Assembly: GCF_900104455.1 (NCBI RefSeq)
Contig: NZ_FNHB01000011.1
Coordinates: 1-64,000 of the forward strand
DNA length: 64,000 bases
Source of the DNA: Dendrosporobacter quercicolus
Lineage (GTDB): Bacteria > Bacillota > Negativicutes > DSM-1736 > Dendrosporobacteraceae
Reading direction: 5' to 3'
The notes under the pieces are model-generated. The model had not been told where the DNA came from, did no database searches, and saw only the letters and a program-made list of their open reading frames with translations. Each line of letters begins with the position of its first letter. Position 1 is the stretch's first letter. Below are positions 10,662 through 19,771 of this stretch, piece after piece. The position numbers and the translations under genes were made by a program.

Positions 10662-10677
10662 ATGCAATCAGAAACGC

Positions 10678-11160
10678 TTACGCCTTTGCCAAAGGATCAG
10701 CCCCGTCCGTGTCCAAGCCATCCCGCCACATAATGATGGCGTCTTCCTTGGTGTCACTGTAATATTGACGCCTGATGCCGCGGTTTTCAAACCCCAGTTT
10801 GCGATACAGCACTTGTGCAGCCGTGTTGCTGGGCCTGACTTCCAGCGTCATGCTTACCGCTCCCAGCTGTCTGGCCTGCCCGATTAAGGCCAGCAGCAGC
10901 CTTTCACCCAGCCCTTGCCGGCGATACCCGGAGATGACGGCAATATTGGTGACATGAGCCTCATCCAGAATCATCCACATGCCCGCATAGCCAATAATCC
11001 GGTCACCAGCTTCAAGCACCAGATAGTGCGCCAGATCGTTATCATTGATTTCGTTTTCAAAGGCCACTCTTGACCAGGGAACAGCAAAACAATTTAGTTC
11101 AACCTGCAAAACACCATCAATATCGGTTGGCAGCATCGTTCTGATCCGAGCCCCGTTCAT
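10678..11160 (-). CDS. rimI: Ribosomal protein S18 alanine N-acetyltransferase RimI
   Basis: This 160-residue GNAT-fold acetyltransferase contains the acetyl-CoA-binding RRQGLGERLLLALI (Q/RxxGxG/A) and ends the core fold with LYRKLGFENRGIRRQYY. RimI acetylates the N-terminal alanine of S18. The ATG at 11160 overlaps the tsaB stop (ATGA), with GGAG 7 bp upstream. It is last in thiL-tsaE-tsaB-rimI, a common Firmicute order. Confidence 0.9.
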   Translation of the reverse strand: MNGARIRTMLPTDIDGVLQVELNCFAVPWSRVAFENEINDNDLAHYLVLEAGDRIIGYAGMWMILDEAHVTNIAVISGYRRQGLGERLLLALIGQARQLGAVSMTLEVRPSNTAAQVLYRKLGFENRGIRRQYYSDTKEDAIIMWRDGLDTDGADPLAKA

Positions 11161-11864
11161 CCGCATACTCCGTGGCGGCGGTCCCATAAATCCTCGGCTT
11201 CCGACCGCCGGATATAAAGCGGCTCCAGCGTCATCACGTCATGGCTTATACCGTCATTGAGCATTTTACAGCCCAAAAGTCCGACACTGGCTGCACGGGG
11301 CATAATCAAATGGGGCGGCGCTAAAATGATATCCGGGCCGGCTTGTTTAAGCTGCTCCTGATGCATAACCGCCGCCTCCCCCATAACCACAGCCGGCGCG
11401 CCCAGCGCCCGGAGCTGCCCGAGCAGTTCAGTAAACGGTTTGACGGCAGCCGGCCGGTATTCGCTCATTTTTCCCTGCTGCCAGCAGTACAAAGAAGTAT
11501 ATACATTTCCTTTCTGGGCATCCAATACCGGCGCCAGATACACCTGGGGCAACGGACAGTTATAAGCCAGAGCAGCCAGGGTGGATACCCCGACCAGCGG
11601 GATATTAAGCGCATAAGCCAGCGCTTTAGCGCTGGCCAGCCCGATACGCAGGCCGGTAAAAGAACCGGGTCCGATGCTTACCGCCACAGCCCTGAGCTCA
11701 CTTTTCCGCACTCTGGCCGCAGCCAGTAGCTGTGAAATGTGCGGCATCAGCAATTCGGAATGGGTCAATTTGGTTTGAATGGTCAATTCGGCCACCAACG
11801 CGCCTGGTGTAACGATCGCCACACTAGACACAAGGGTAGCCGTATCTAAAGCAAGAACCGGCAA
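11157..11864 (-). CDS. tsaB: TsaB, tRNA t6A synthesis subunit
   Basis: This 235-residue paralogue of TsaD begins VLALDTATLVSSVAIV and has the family GPGSFTGLRIGLASAKALA segment near residue 68. It lacks the HxxxH metal site, as expected for TsaB, which scaffolds TsaD and TsaE. Its start lies 41 bp inside the tsaE reading frame and its stop overlaps rimI, indicating tight translational coupling. Confidence 0.95.
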   Translation of the reverse strand: MPVLALDTATLVSSVAIVTPGALVAELTIQTKLTHSELLMPHISQLLAAARVRKSELRAVAVSIGPGSFTGLRIGLASAKALAYALNIPLVGVSTLAALAYNCPLPQVYLAPVLDAQKGNVYTSLYCWQQGKMSEYRPAAVKPFTELLGQLRALGAPAVVMGEAAVMHQEQLKQAGPDIILAPPHLIMPRAASVGLLGCKMLNDGISHDVMTLEPLYIRRSEAEDLWDRRHGVCG

Positions 11865-12321
11865 TATTTTTCAGCTCCTCACAAACAGATTGATACTTCA
11901 AGCCTTCGGCTTTAGCCACGATCAGCCTTTCGGTCGTTGAATCCCCCGGTTTTAATTCCAGCCACAGAAATTCATCAGGCAATTCAGCGGTAAATTTATC
12001 CGGCCATTCGATCACTGCAATGCCGCCGGCGTCAATATATTCGTAAAAGCCGATGTCAAATAACTCTTCTGCCTGCTCCAAACGATACAAATCAAAATGA
12101 TAAACCGGCGGCTCAGCCGGATATACATTTAAAATGGTAAATGTCGGACTTGTCACCGCATCGCCAATGCCGAGACCGGCCGCTATTCCCTGCACCAACA
12201 ACGTTTTACCGGCGCCGAGATCGCCCTGCAGGCAGACGACAAACCCCGGCTTAAGCCATTGCGCCAGTTGCCGGCCAAAATCAAAGGTTTGTTCCGGTGA
12301 CGCAGTCTTAAAAATCAACAT
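11824..12321 (-). CDS. tsaE: TsaE, ATPase of t6A synthesis
   Basis: This 165-residue P-loop protein has Walker A GDLGAGKTLLVQG near residue 34, followed by VTSPTFTILNVY and YHFDLYRLE, all typical of TsaE (YdiB). It drives turnover of the TsaBD complex by ATP hydrolysis. It is 14 bp downstream of thiL and overlaps tsaB by 41 bp, so its tail is slightly longer than in many relatives. Confidence 0.95.
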   Translation of the reverse strand: MLIFKTASPEQTFDFGRQLAQWLKPGFVVCLQGDLGAGKTLLVQGIAAGLGIGDAVTSPTFTILNVYPAEPPVYHFDLYRLEQAEELFDIGFYEYIDAGGIAVIEWPDKFTAELPDEFLWLELKPGDSTTERLIVAKAEGLKYQSVCEELKNIAGSCFRYGYPCV

Positions 12322-12335
12322 GAACAGTGCTCCCT

Positions 12336-13328
12336 TTAACCAAAATGATTATAACCCTTGGGGGCCAGTCCCCTGGCTGCCCCGTCCGCCGCAACAAGCT
12401 CCACGCCGGCCGGTCCCCTGACGATTTCACCAATCACCGTCAGCTGCGCCGTTATTTCGTTCGCCGGCAATACCCGGAGCTTTTCCGGTTCAATGGTAAA
12501 CAACAATTGATAATCCTCACCACCGTACAATGCGTAGTCCAAGGCCGCGTTCCCCAAAACTGCACTTGCTGCCGTAAGCTCGGCTGACAGAGGAATTTGC
12601 TGCTCAAACAAGCGGACAGCCACCTGGCTGGCAGCGGCAATTTCATTAGCTTCACTGGCCAGCCCGTCACTGATATCGTTCATGCTGTTGGCAAAAGCGG
12701 CAAGCAGCAAACCGGCTTGCACCTGCGGCTGGGGCGTCAGATGACAGGTAACCAATTGCCGGGCAAAAACAAATTCCTGCCAATGCCCCCGGCGGAGCAA
12801 ATCCAGCCCGGCCGCCGAGTTGCCCAGCTCGCCGGTGACAACCACAAGATCACCGGGTTTGGCTCCCGAGCGGCGCTGCAAACGAGCCGGCTCAACCTCA
12901 CCGGTCACGGCCACATTGAGCACAAGCCCCTGCGGGCTGGAAACAGTATCGCCGCCAACAATGTTAACGGTAAAACGGCGGCATATTTCCTTCATACCTT
13001 GATATAAATCCCGGACGAAGTCTACCTGTACATTGCGGGGCAAAGCCAAAGATACCACGCAATGTTTTGGAACTCCGCCCATAGCGGCTATATCGCTAAG
13101 ATTGACGGCAATCGCTTTATAGCCAAGCTGCCAGGGCGTCGTCGTTGTCAGGTCAAAATGAACCGATTCAATGAGCATATCTGTTGCCAGCAATTGCAGC
13201 TGCCGCGGTGAGGGTAGCAGCGCTGCGGCATCATCGCCAATTCCGACAATTACGCTGGCCGGATCGACGATGGTATTTTCCTTAATAAGATCAATTAAGC
13301 CAAACTCACCAAGCTGTTTTAGTTCCAT
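12336..13328 (-). CDS. thiL: Thiamine-monophosphate kinase ThiL
   Basis: The 330-residue protein has the ThiL ATP/Mg sites GIGDDAAALL (near residue 30) and NIVGGDTVSSP (near 122), plus NDISDGLASEANEIA near 220. It makes thiamine diphosphate from thiamine monophosphate. It is first in the operon with tsaE, tsaB and rimI. A purine-rich GGGGTGGTG precedes the ATG. Confidence 0.96.
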   Translation of the reverse strand: MELKQLGEFGLIDLIKENTIVDPASVIVGIGDDAAALLPSPRQLQLLATDMLIESVHFDLTTTTPWQLGYKAIAVNLSDIAAMGGVPKHCVVSLALPRNVQVDFVRDLYQGMKEICRRFTVNIVGGDTVSSPQGLVLNVAVTGEVEPARLQRRSGAKPGDLVVVTGELGNSAAGLDLLRRGHWQEFVFARQLVTCHLTPQPQVQAGLLLAAFANSMNDISDGLASEANEIAAASQVAVRLFEQQIPLSAELTAASAVLGNAALDYALYGGEDYQLLFTIEPEKLRVLPANEITAQLTVIGEIVRGPAGVELVAADGAARGLAPKGYNHFG

Positions 13329-13547
13329 ATGACACCACCCCGCTCTTTCAACGTACAGCCAGCCTAGTACCTAATTCAGTGAATACTGACGGTCTATTTT
13401 CCGCAATTTATGGCAGTACTATTATCCAGACTGCCATGTTACTATATTTTTCTTGCTTATCCTACTATTTCCTGCCTTGCACCGCGGCGGCAAACCTAAA
13501 TTTATCAAGTGCGACGCCGATGTACGGATTTAGTATACCACCGAACG

Positions 13548-13592
13548 GAAAAAATAACAGCAGCCGCCGGCTTATGCGCCAGGGCTGCTTGT
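13548..13592 (-). terminator. Terminator after gerM
   Basis: On the minus strand AGCAGCC pairs with GGCTGCT around a GC-rich loop, followed by TGTTATTTTTT. The 13329-13547 stretch beyond it, toward thiL, holds no recognisable gene. Confidence 0.75.
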
Positions 13593-13609
13593 CACCTAAA
13601 TCGGGACAA

Positions 13610-14188
13610 TTATTTTTTAATCAGGTTTTCCGAGCGGCTTAAAGGTTCACTGGTATCAAGATGGCCGGAAATTGTGCTGATTTTTTTCCCTTCAACCAAT
13701 AACTGCACTTTCTGAACCTCAGGAAACTCGGTAAGCGTATTGACAATTGCGCCCACCAATAATATTTCGCCGGCCGAACCCCCGCTGTTGTTTTTAATCA
13801 GTTTATCGTCAAAATCAATATAAGCAATATGATCCTTGATCCAAATGCCGCGTAAATGAGTTCCCGGCGGCATCACAGGCATCAACTCAGGCTTCTTGGT
13901 TCCGGCGATCAGCAATTCAGCGGCTACTTTCAGCGGATGAGTGCTGACAGGAACAACATGATCCTCAGGCACCAGGTGCGTTGCCGTTTTATCGGCATGA
14001 TAGATGACAATTCGCATCGTGCCGGCTTTGGCCGGATCACTGCCCGGCTGTACTGCCGTATTGCCCTGTTGCTCCTGCGCCTGATCTGGCGTAAGCGATT
14101 CCGGCGTTTGCTTATTCTGGTCACAACCAGCGATCAACAAAGCCAGCGCAACCAGGATGAGCAATAGGTATTTCCATTTGGCGGTCAT
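13610..14188 (-). CDS. GerM-domain lipoprotein
   Basis: The 192-residue product has a signal peptide with lipobox LLIAGCDQ. A Gln/Pro-rich linker is followed by a single GerM domain (~55-185) including VAAELLIAGTKK and the final LTEFPEVQKVQLLVEGK. GerM domains occur in sporulation and germination proteins of Bacillus and in lipoproteins linked to cell-wall hydrolases. The start codon overlaps the stop of the upstream amidase gene (TAATG), so the two are coupled and probably act together at the cell wall. Confidence 0.88.
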   Translation of the reverse strand: MTAKWKYLLLILVALALLIAGCDQNKQTPESLTPDQAQEQQGNTAVQPGSDPAKAGTMRIVIYHADKTATHLVPEDHVVPVSTHPLKVAAELLIAGTKKPELMPVMPPGTHLRGIWIKDHIAYIDFDDKLIKNNSGGSAGEILLVGAIVNTLTEFPEVQKVQLLVEGKKISTISGHLDTSEPLSRSENLIKK

Positions 14189-15675
14189 TACTGCCCACCT
14201 CCTTTTTTCGCTGCCTGGAGAAAGAACTGGTCCAAACCATCGACAATTCCTTGGGCTAATTGTTGCTGAAATTTCGGAGAATTGAGCAGCTTTTCCTCGT
14301 CGGGATTGGAAATAAACGCCGTTTCAATCAATGCAGCCGGCATAAGCGTACGCTTGACGACATAGAAATTGGCGGTTTGTGCGCCGCGATCATTCAACCC
14401 GACGGCGCTTACCAGGCTGGCTTGTAAGTTTTCGGCCAGCATCCGGTCATAACGGGACTTCAGATAGTAATGCGTAGACGTCCCGCCAACACTCCTGTTG
14501 CCAAAGGCATTGGCGTGAATACTTAGGAAAATATCGGCTTTAATGCTATTGGCAACTTTGGTCCGAGCGTCCAGTTCCTCCACTGCGGTAGCTCTCGTAC
14601 CAAATACATCACGGTCATCCTGCCTGGTCATAATCACCTTAGCGCCGGCTTTTTCCAACGCCGCCTTGACTTTTTGGGAAACAGCCAGCGTTACCGCCTT
14701 TTCCTGGGTGCTGCCCGGTCCGATGGCGCCGGGATCGCTGCCGCCGTGGCCGGGATCAATCACAATTACCTTGCCTTTAAGCCCTGGTGTAAAGTTGAAC
14801 TCTACCGGCGCCAGTTGTTTTGTAATATCAACGACAACCCGGAACGGCCGGTTGGCCTCCCGGTCACTGGGCAGGACAAATACGCGGTAATCACTTTTGT
14901 CCAGCATTGCCGGCAAATTGATAAGCATCTGGCTGTTATTGTCGTCAGTTCGCACAAAATTAACTGAATTGGCAATTGTACCATCCAGCTTCATCGCCTG
15001 CTGCAAGCGCCCAATCGACGCCCCTTTGACATTGACGATCAGTTGCGGCTCCGGCGATGAAACGAAATTAGCGGCAGTCTCGACTTGCCCGGAAGTCTCA
15101 ACCACCAGCCTGAGTTTCTGCTCACCGGTGACTGCGTCTGTGTGGACGGCAAAGTTTGCCTGGGTCAGCTCAGCCTTGGCGGCGGACTGCTTGGGCTGTT
15201 TCTCCGGCTTCGGGGCGGCCGCTTGGGCTGCCGACGGCTGTTGAATATCAACAACTACCCGGAACGGCCGGTTGGCTTCGGCATCGCTGGGCAGCGTAAA
15301 CACGCGGTAATTGGAATCCGCCGGCATTACCGGCAATTTAATAGCAATCTGACTGCTGGAAGCGTCAAGCCGTGAAAACTTGGCCACTCGCGCAATTTTA
15401 CCGTCCAGCGGCAGTGTCCTTAAGCGGCCCGCCGAAGCGCCTTTAACGGTGACAATAAGCTCCGGCCCGGCGGTGCTCACGCTGGCCGAGGTCTGTACTG
15501 CTCCGGTAACGTCAATGACCATTCTGAGTTTTTGTTCCCCTGTGTTTTCGTCTTTATGAACAGCAAAATTTGCTTTGGTCATAACCCCGGGCTGAGCAGC
15601 CCAAACCAATTGGGGAACAATCATCGCCAACATCAGGAACAGACCAAGGATTTTCTTTCTTATCAAGCTTGCCAC
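14188..15675 (-). CDS. N-acetylmuramoyl-L-alanine amidase with two AMIN domains
   Basis: The 495-residue exported protein has a signal peptide ending at AQPG. Two homologous AMIN domains follow (~30-150 and ~165-290, each beginning with an ANFAVHxDxxTGEQKLR pattern), then an Amidase_3 domain (~305-490). Zn ligands and catalytic residues are visible in IDPGHGG, the Glu of STQEKAV, SIHANAF and ALIETAFISN. It cleaves the amide bond between MurNAc and the stem peptide. AMIN domains dock it to septal or polar sites. The internal duplication is also visible at DNA level: the linked RVFxLPSDxEANRPFRVVVDI motif occurs twice. Confidence 0.93.
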   Translation of the reverse strand: MASLIRKKILGLFLMLAMIVPQLVWAAQPGVMTKANFAVHKDENTGEQKLRMVIDVTGAVQTSASVSTAGPELIVTVKGASAGRLRTLPLDGKIARVAKFSRLDASSSQIAIKLPVMPADSNYRVFTLPSDAEANRPFRVVVDIQQPSAAQAAAPKPEKQPKQSAAKAELTQANFAVHTDAVTGEQKLRLVVETSGQVETAANFVSSPEPQLIVNVKGASIGRLQQAMKLDGTIANSVNFVRTDDNNSQMLINLPAMLDKSDYRVFVLPSDREANRPFRVVVDITKQLAPVEFNFTPGLKGKVIVIDPGHGGSDPGAIGPGSTQEKAVTLAVSQKVKAALEKAGAKVIMTRQDDRDVFGTRATAVEELDARTKVANSIKADIFLSIHANAFGNRSVGGTSTHYYLKSRYDRMLAENLQASLVSAVGLNDRGAQTANFYVVKRTLMPAALIETAFISNPDEEKLLNSPKFQQQLAQGIVDGLDQFFLQAAKKGGGQ

Positions 15676-15816
15676 CTCCTGCTTGCAGCGTGGAATAGTT
15701 ATATTACGACTTAATTCTATAAAGTTCGAGTTTAACTAAAAAATTCCTGCAAGCAGACCTGTGAAAAAATTGTCAGTTTTATACCGCTGTACCTTTGCCA
15801 ATGAAGCTGCCCGTGG

Positions 15817-16038
15817 CTACCTGTTTTTTTCAGTCAGGCTTTTTAACAATTCCTCGGCTTCGGCTCTGGCCGCTGCGGTAGCCTCGGCGTCAAAGGAGAT
15901 CGTAAGCTGTAAATAATCGCCTTCTTTGACCTTGGCGGGCAAAAATCCTTTCGGCCAGTTGACAGCCGTCTCCTCCTCACCGACGAGTAAGACCGCCCGG
16001 CTCTTTTCAAACCGGTCAATGACTGCCTTAATTTGCAT
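15817..16038 (-). CDS. DUF3006 small protein
   Basis: This 73-residue protein (MQIKAVIDRFEKSRAVLLVG, then VNWPKGFLPAKVKEGDYL) matches DUF3006, a small beta-rich family of unknown function. It starts 4 bp after the upstream gene for a ComEC-like hydrolase, a pairing that recurs in Firmicutes. An AAAGGAG site precedes the ATG. Confidence 0.85.
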   Translation of the reverse strand: MQIKAVIDRFEKSRAVLLVGEEETAVNWPKGFLPAKVKEGDYLQLTISFDAEATAAARAEAEELLKSLTEKNR

Positions 16039-16042
16039 AGCA

Positions 16043-16924
16043 CTATCGCTCCTTTACTATTTGATAACTTTGCCCGTCACTGGTTATCGTTATTGTTCCA
16101 TCCTGATCGGTCCGGTACACCCGGGCTTTACAATCAGCATATTTTTTTAATGTCGCCTTATGCGGATGTTTATATTCATTGTCGGCGCCAACGGAGATAA
16201 TCACCGCTTCCGGAGCCACCGCCCGTAGAAATGGCGGAGAGGAAGAGGTTCGGCTGCCATGATGCGGACTTTTCAGCACTGTCGCCGCCAGTTCAGCCGG
16301 ATAGCTTTGCCGCAACCGCTCTTCCGCCTGTTTTTCGACGTCACCGGTAAATAATAACGAAAAACGTCCATAAACCAGCTTGCCGGCAATACTGTTGTTA
16401 TTTAAGGCCTCCTCGCTAATAAACGGCTGCCGGGGTCCAAGCACCTTAAATACTGCGCCATTGCCAAAATCCACCTGGTCGCCGGCCGCCAAAATGGTAA
16501 AGGGAATATTCTTTTGTTTAATTGTTGCCAGATATCTCCGGTACAAAGCGGTTGTCGTCGGTTGCCCGCTGTCGTAGACCTGCTTTACGGTAAAATTGGC
16601 GACAAGCTCGGCCATTCCGCCTAAATGATCCGCATGTGGATGTGATATGATGACTTTATCAATGCTGCCAATCCCCTGCTGTTTTAAAAACCGGATCAGC
16701 TTAGCCCTGGCCGCCACATCCCCGGTATCAATCAGGATCACCTGCTCGGCTGTCCTTATCAGGATAGCATCGCCTTGCCCCACATCAATCATCTGAATGG
16801 TAATCTGCTTTGGGACCGGGCTGGAAGCTGCCTGAAATTGCTGGTTATTATTGCTGCAACCCGCAAAAAACGCCACTATCAATACAATGAGCAGGCCGAG
16901 CCCTATTTTATAATTCTTCATCAT
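16043..16924 (-). CDS. ComEC/Rec2-like metallo-beta-lactamase-fold lipoprotein
   Basis: The 293-residue protein has a lipobox (VAFFAGCSN). Its MBL-fold hydrolase contains VGQGDAILI, VILIDTGD, the metal-binding SHPHADHLGGMAE and KSPHHGSRTSS. This is the stand-alone form of the ComEC C-terminal domain, without the membrane channel. A nuclease or phosphodiesterase acting outside the membrane is likely; the substrate is unknown. It is co-transcribed with the DUF3006 gene. Confidence 0.88.
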   Translation of the reverse strand: MMKNYKIGLGLLIVLIVAFFAGCSNNNQQFQAASSPVPKQITIQMIDVGQGDAILIRTAEQVILIDTGDVAARAKLIRFLKQQGIGSIDKVIISHPHADHLGGMAELVANFTVKQVYDSGQPTTTALYRRYLATIKQKNIPFTILAAGDQVDFGNGAVFKVLGPRQPFISEEALNNNSIAGKLVYGRFSLLFTGDVEKQAEERLRQSYPAELAATVLKSPHHGSRTSSSPPFLRAVAPEAVIISVGADNEYKHPHKATLKKYADCKARVYRTDQDGTITITSDGQSYQIVKER

Positions 16925-16945
16925 TCCTCCTGAATCTTTTCAGCA

Positions 16946-16973
16946 AACAAAAAGCAGGCAGCTTCCTGCCTAC
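16946..16973 (-). terminator. Terminator after ndoA
   Basis: On the minus strand GTAGGCAG, loop GAAG, CTGCCTGC (one wobble), then TTTTTGTT. It lies 14 bp past the ndoA stop. Confidence 0.85.
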
Positions 16974-16986
16974 TAAATTCAATCAA

Positions 16987-17337
16987 TTAAATTTGAATCA
17001 GGCCCAGACTAATTTTCATCGCATCATCGACTTTGCTCATCACGTCATCATTCAGATGCGTAACTTTTTCTTTAAGTCTGCGCTTATCAATTGTCCGCAT
17101 CTGTTCCAACAGGATAACCGAATCCTTTTCCAAGTTGCAATCTTTCGCGTTTATTTCTACATGTGTTGGCAGCTTGGCTTTAGAGATTTGCGATGTTATA
17201 GCTGCAACAATTACTGTAGGGCTGTATTTATTGCCTACATCATTTTGAACGACCAGCACCGGTCTAAGACCGCCCTGCTCTGATCCAACAACCGGACTTA
17301 GGTTGGCATAATAAATGTCCCCGCGTTTTACGACCAT
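16987..17337 (-). CDS. ndoA: mRNA interferase EndoA (NdoA/MazF family) toxin
   Basis: The 116-residue protein begins [27 protein letters not shown] and contains [15 protein letters not shown] and [15 protein letters not shown]. These are the conserved blocks of the chromosomal Firmicute MazF type, which cleaves mRNA at short U-rich sites. The antitoxin gene ends 3 bp upstream. As in Bacillus, this pair lies downstream of acpS and the NAD(P)HX repair gene; there alr intervenes, here it does not. Confidence 0.96.
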   Translation of the reverse strand: MVVKRGDIYYANLSPVVGSEQGGLRPVLVVQNDVGNKYSPTVIVAAITSQISKAKLPTHVEINAKDCNLEKDSVILLEQMRTIDKRRLKEKVTHLNDDVMSKVDDAMKISLGLIQI

Positions 17338-17340
17338 CTG

Positions 17341-17613
17341 CTATTCACGCTCCGCCAGCAAGCTGGGCATTTCAATATAGTCCGCATCGGCATAAAGCCC
17401 TTCTTCCGCCAATGCCAGATTGATAATGGCCATCTCCTGATATCCTTTTCTCATGTTATCCCGTATTGCTTTACGTCTGCGATCCTCAATATATAAACGC
17501 ATCGCATCTCGCACAAATTGGCTGCGGCTAAGTTTTTCCATGGCAATAATACCATCTACTTCCTGCAACAAGCTATTCGGGATACTAATCATGATCCGCT
17601 TTAACTCTGCCAC
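17341..17613 (-). CDS. ndoAI: EndoAI-type antitoxin (ribbon-helix-helix)
   Basis: A GTG start at 17613 is preferred because GGGGGTG sits 5 bp upstream; the alternative is the ATG at 17592. The ~90-residue product has an N-terminal ribbon-helix-helix (RIMISIPNSLLQEVDGI, LSRSQFVRDAMRLYIEDRR) that binds DNA and dimerises. A C-terminal tail (MAIINLALAEEGLYADAD) is typical of the part that inhibits EndoA. It probably autoregulates the promoter at 17658-17686. Confidence 0.92.
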   Translation of the reverse strand: MAELKRIMISIPNSLLQEVDGIIAMEKLSRSQFVRDAMRLYIEDRRRKAIRDNMRKGYQEMAIINLALAEEGLYADADYIEMPSLLAERE

Positions 17614-17657
17614 GCCTTCACCCCCGCAGTTTGCACACACACACTCTCTCTATTAAA

Positions 17658-17686
17658 ATTATATGTTTTTTATATATTAATGTCAA
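17658..17686 (-). promoter_or_regulatory. Consensus sigma-A promoter of ndoAI-ndoA
   Basis: On the minus strand TTGACA (17681-17686), 17 bp, TATAAT (17658-17663): a perfect match. It gives the toxin-antitoxin pair a promoter of its own downstream of the nnr gene. A CT-rich (minus strand GA-repeat) leader follows. Confidence 0.92.
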
Positions 17687-17712
17687 ACTTTTTTGTATAT
17701 ATTCGTATATCA

Positions 17713-19263
17713 CTATAATTTTTGCAAACTCAATAGCGCCGCCGGAACGGAATTCAGCACATCACCGGCGGTCAGCCCGGCTAAACCGGCCTGAGCGGCA
17801 ATATCGCCGGCCAGGCCGTGAACATAAACCCCGGCAATGGCTGCCGTATGGCTTGATAAGCCTTGGGCAATAAAACTGCCAATCACTCCGGTAAGAACAT
17901 CCCCCGCTCCCCCGGTTGCCATACCGGCATTGCCGCTGGTATTAATATATACTTCACCATCAGGATAAGCCACTATCGTCCGGGCTCCCTTCAGCACAAC
18001 CACACTGCCAAACTGTTCCGCAGCCTGACGAGCCACGTAAATCCGGTCCTGATTGACTTCATCCACGGATAACCCAATCAGCCTCGCCATTTCGCCCGGA
18101 TGAGGCGTCAGAACCGGTAAAGCCAGCGCATTCGCCAATAATTCCCCGGTCTCGGCTACGGCATTCAGCCCGTCTGCATCAATAATCAGCGGTTTATCTA
18201 CGGCCTGAAGAATTTCCCGGACCAAAAGCCGGGTTTCAGCATGACTGCCCAGGCCAGGCCCGAGAGCAAGAGCATCGCATTTACCGGCCAGCGTCAAAAT
18301 TGGGCTAAGCGCCGCCTGCCCCAATACCCCCTTGGCAATTTCCGGCAGCGGCGCCGTCATAACCTCAGTCAGTTTGATCTCCATAATATCATGAATTCCC
18401 TCAGCCACAGCCAAAGTAACCAATCCGGCGCCCGATTTCAAAGCAGCATTTGACGTCAAAGCGGCAGCGCCCGTCAAGCCCTGAGAACCGGCTACCACCA
18501 GCACCTTACCGCACATACCTTTATGCGCATCGCTGCACCGCTTGGGCAAAACATCGCAGATATGACCGGCGGTTAAGACATTTTGCTTTAAATTCTCCCC
18601 TGTCAGCAAAGCCTGGGGCAAACCAATATCAGCCACCAGCAATTCACCGGTGAAGGCGGCGCCCGGATATAACAGCACACCAGGTTTGGGCAGTCCTAAC
18701 GTAACCGTGCGGGTTGCCTGTACGGCAGCAGTAACTACCTGGCCGGTATCTGCGGCGACGCCTGACGGCAGGTCAATGGCAAGCACCGGTTTGTTCGCCC
18801 CGTTCATCGCCGCAATCAGTCTTTTCATCTCAAGGCTTAGCTCTCCTTTAAAGCCGGTGCCCACCAGCGCATCTATCAGACAGTCGGTGAAGGCTGTGGC
18901 AATATTCACCTTATCCCAGTCGCGCTCACCGCTAATTTCCACAATATCAATTCCCATTTTACCGGCAATATGACAATTGATGGCGGCATCGCCCTGAATC
19001 TCAGCCTGATTGCCTAACAAGAAGACTTTAACTTTAGCGCCCTTGTTGCTAAAATGACGGGCAGCCACAAACCCGTCGCCCCCATTATTGCCTTTACCGG
19101 CAAAAATTGTTATTTTTTTATTGACAAGTCCTGCCAGCATGCTTTCAGCAGCCTTGACAACTTCAACTCCGGCGTTTTCCATTAAAACAATGCCCGGTAT
19201 CCCATATTCTTCAATAGCGCAGCGATCAATCGCCCGCATTTCGCTGGCTGTTGCCACTTTCAT
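17713..19263 (-). CDS. nnr: Bifunctional NAD(P)HX epimerase/dehydratase
   Basis: This 516-residue fusion has a YjeF_N epimerase domain (~1-215; GKGNNGGDGFVAARHF, VDALVGTGFKGEL). It is followed by an ADP/ATP-dependent dehydratase domain of the ribokinase fold (~235-510; VVAGSQGLTGAA, NAGMATGGAGDVLTGVIG). Together they repair hydrated NADH and NADPH. The ATG at 19263 overlaps the acpS stop (ATGA) and follows GGGGGG, so I prefer it to the ATG five codons earlier. Confidence 0.95.
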   Translation of the reverse strand: MKVATASEMRAIDRCAIEEYGIPGIVLMENAGVEVVKAAESMLAGLVNKKITIFAGKGNNGGDGFVAARHFSNKGAKVKVFLLGNQAEIQGDAAINCHIAGKMGIDIVEISGERDWDKVNIATAFTDCLIDALVGTGFKGELSLEMKRLIAAMNGANKPVLAIDLPSGVAADTGQVVTAAVQATRTVTLGLPKPGVLLYPGAAFTGELLVADIGLPQALLTGENLKQNVLTAGHICDVLPKRCSDAHKGMCGKVLVVAGSQGLTGAAALTSNAALKSGAGLVTLAVAEGIHDIMEIKLTEVMTAPLPEIAKGVLGQAALSPILTLAGKCDALALGPGLGSHAETRLLVREILQAVDKPLIIDADGLNAVAETGELLANALALPVLTPHPGEMARLIGLSVDEVNQDRIYVARQAAEQFGSVVVLKGARTIVAYPDGEVYINTSGNAGMATGGAGDVLTGVIGSFIAQGLSSHTAAIAGVYVHGLAGDIAAQAGLAGLTAGDVLNSVPAALLSLQKL

Positions 19264-19640
19264 TTTCGTTCCCCCCATAAAATTGCATTTGCGGCCGAAT
19301 ACTGCCGGGCATGAGTAAGTGAAAGATAAATGCCTGTTACGCCCAGCCGTGCGGCGTAGTCCCGGTAATAACCCTTCAGCACGGCCTCCGGCTTCCCCTG
19401 GGCATTGGCAATGATTTCAATATCCAGCAATTCCCCGCCGGATAACCCTGTGCCAAAAGCCTTCAGTATAGCTTCCTTACCGGCAAACCGGGCGGCATAA
19501 GAGGCTGCCCGCTGCCGTCCCCTGCTGTTGCAGTAGCTTTGCTCCTTCGCCGTAAAAACCCGTTCGATAAACCGTTCCCGGACAATTGCCCTGGCGATTC
19601 GGTCAATTTCAATAATATCAATACCGGTACCGATAATCAT
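19260..19640 (-). CDS. acpS: Holo-[acyl-carrier-protein] synthase AcpS
   Basis: The 126-residue protein begins MIIGTGIDIIEIDRI and contains RFAGKEAILKAFGTG, carrying the conserved Asp and Glu that bind Mg and CoA. It attaches 4'-phosphopantetheine to acyl carrier protein. It is translationally coupled to nnr. The 131 bp upstream, to the kinase gene stop, are GC-rich and hold only a short GAGCGG/CCGCTC hairpin (19683-19699). Confidence 0.96.
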   Translation of the reverse strand: MIIGTGIDIIEIDRIARAIVRERFIERVFTAKEQSYCNSRGRQRAASYAARFAGKEAILKAFGTGLSGGELLDIEIIANAQGKPEAVLKGYYRDYAARLGVTGIYLSLTHARQYSAANAILWGERK

Positions 19641-19771
19641 GCCGTCATCCCCCTAGGGCCTGTAACCCCTTCACTTGTTATTGAGCGGTCTTTCCGCTCA
19701 GCCTCGCCGTCCTCTGTCCTGATGGGCGCAGCCTTGCAGCTGGCAACCCCCTCCGGCCAGGCTAAATGCGG

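Noticed and set aside
12452-13007. Overlapping frames inside thiL on both strands
   Set aside because: All are shadows of a well-conserved kinase gene; none has its own start signals.
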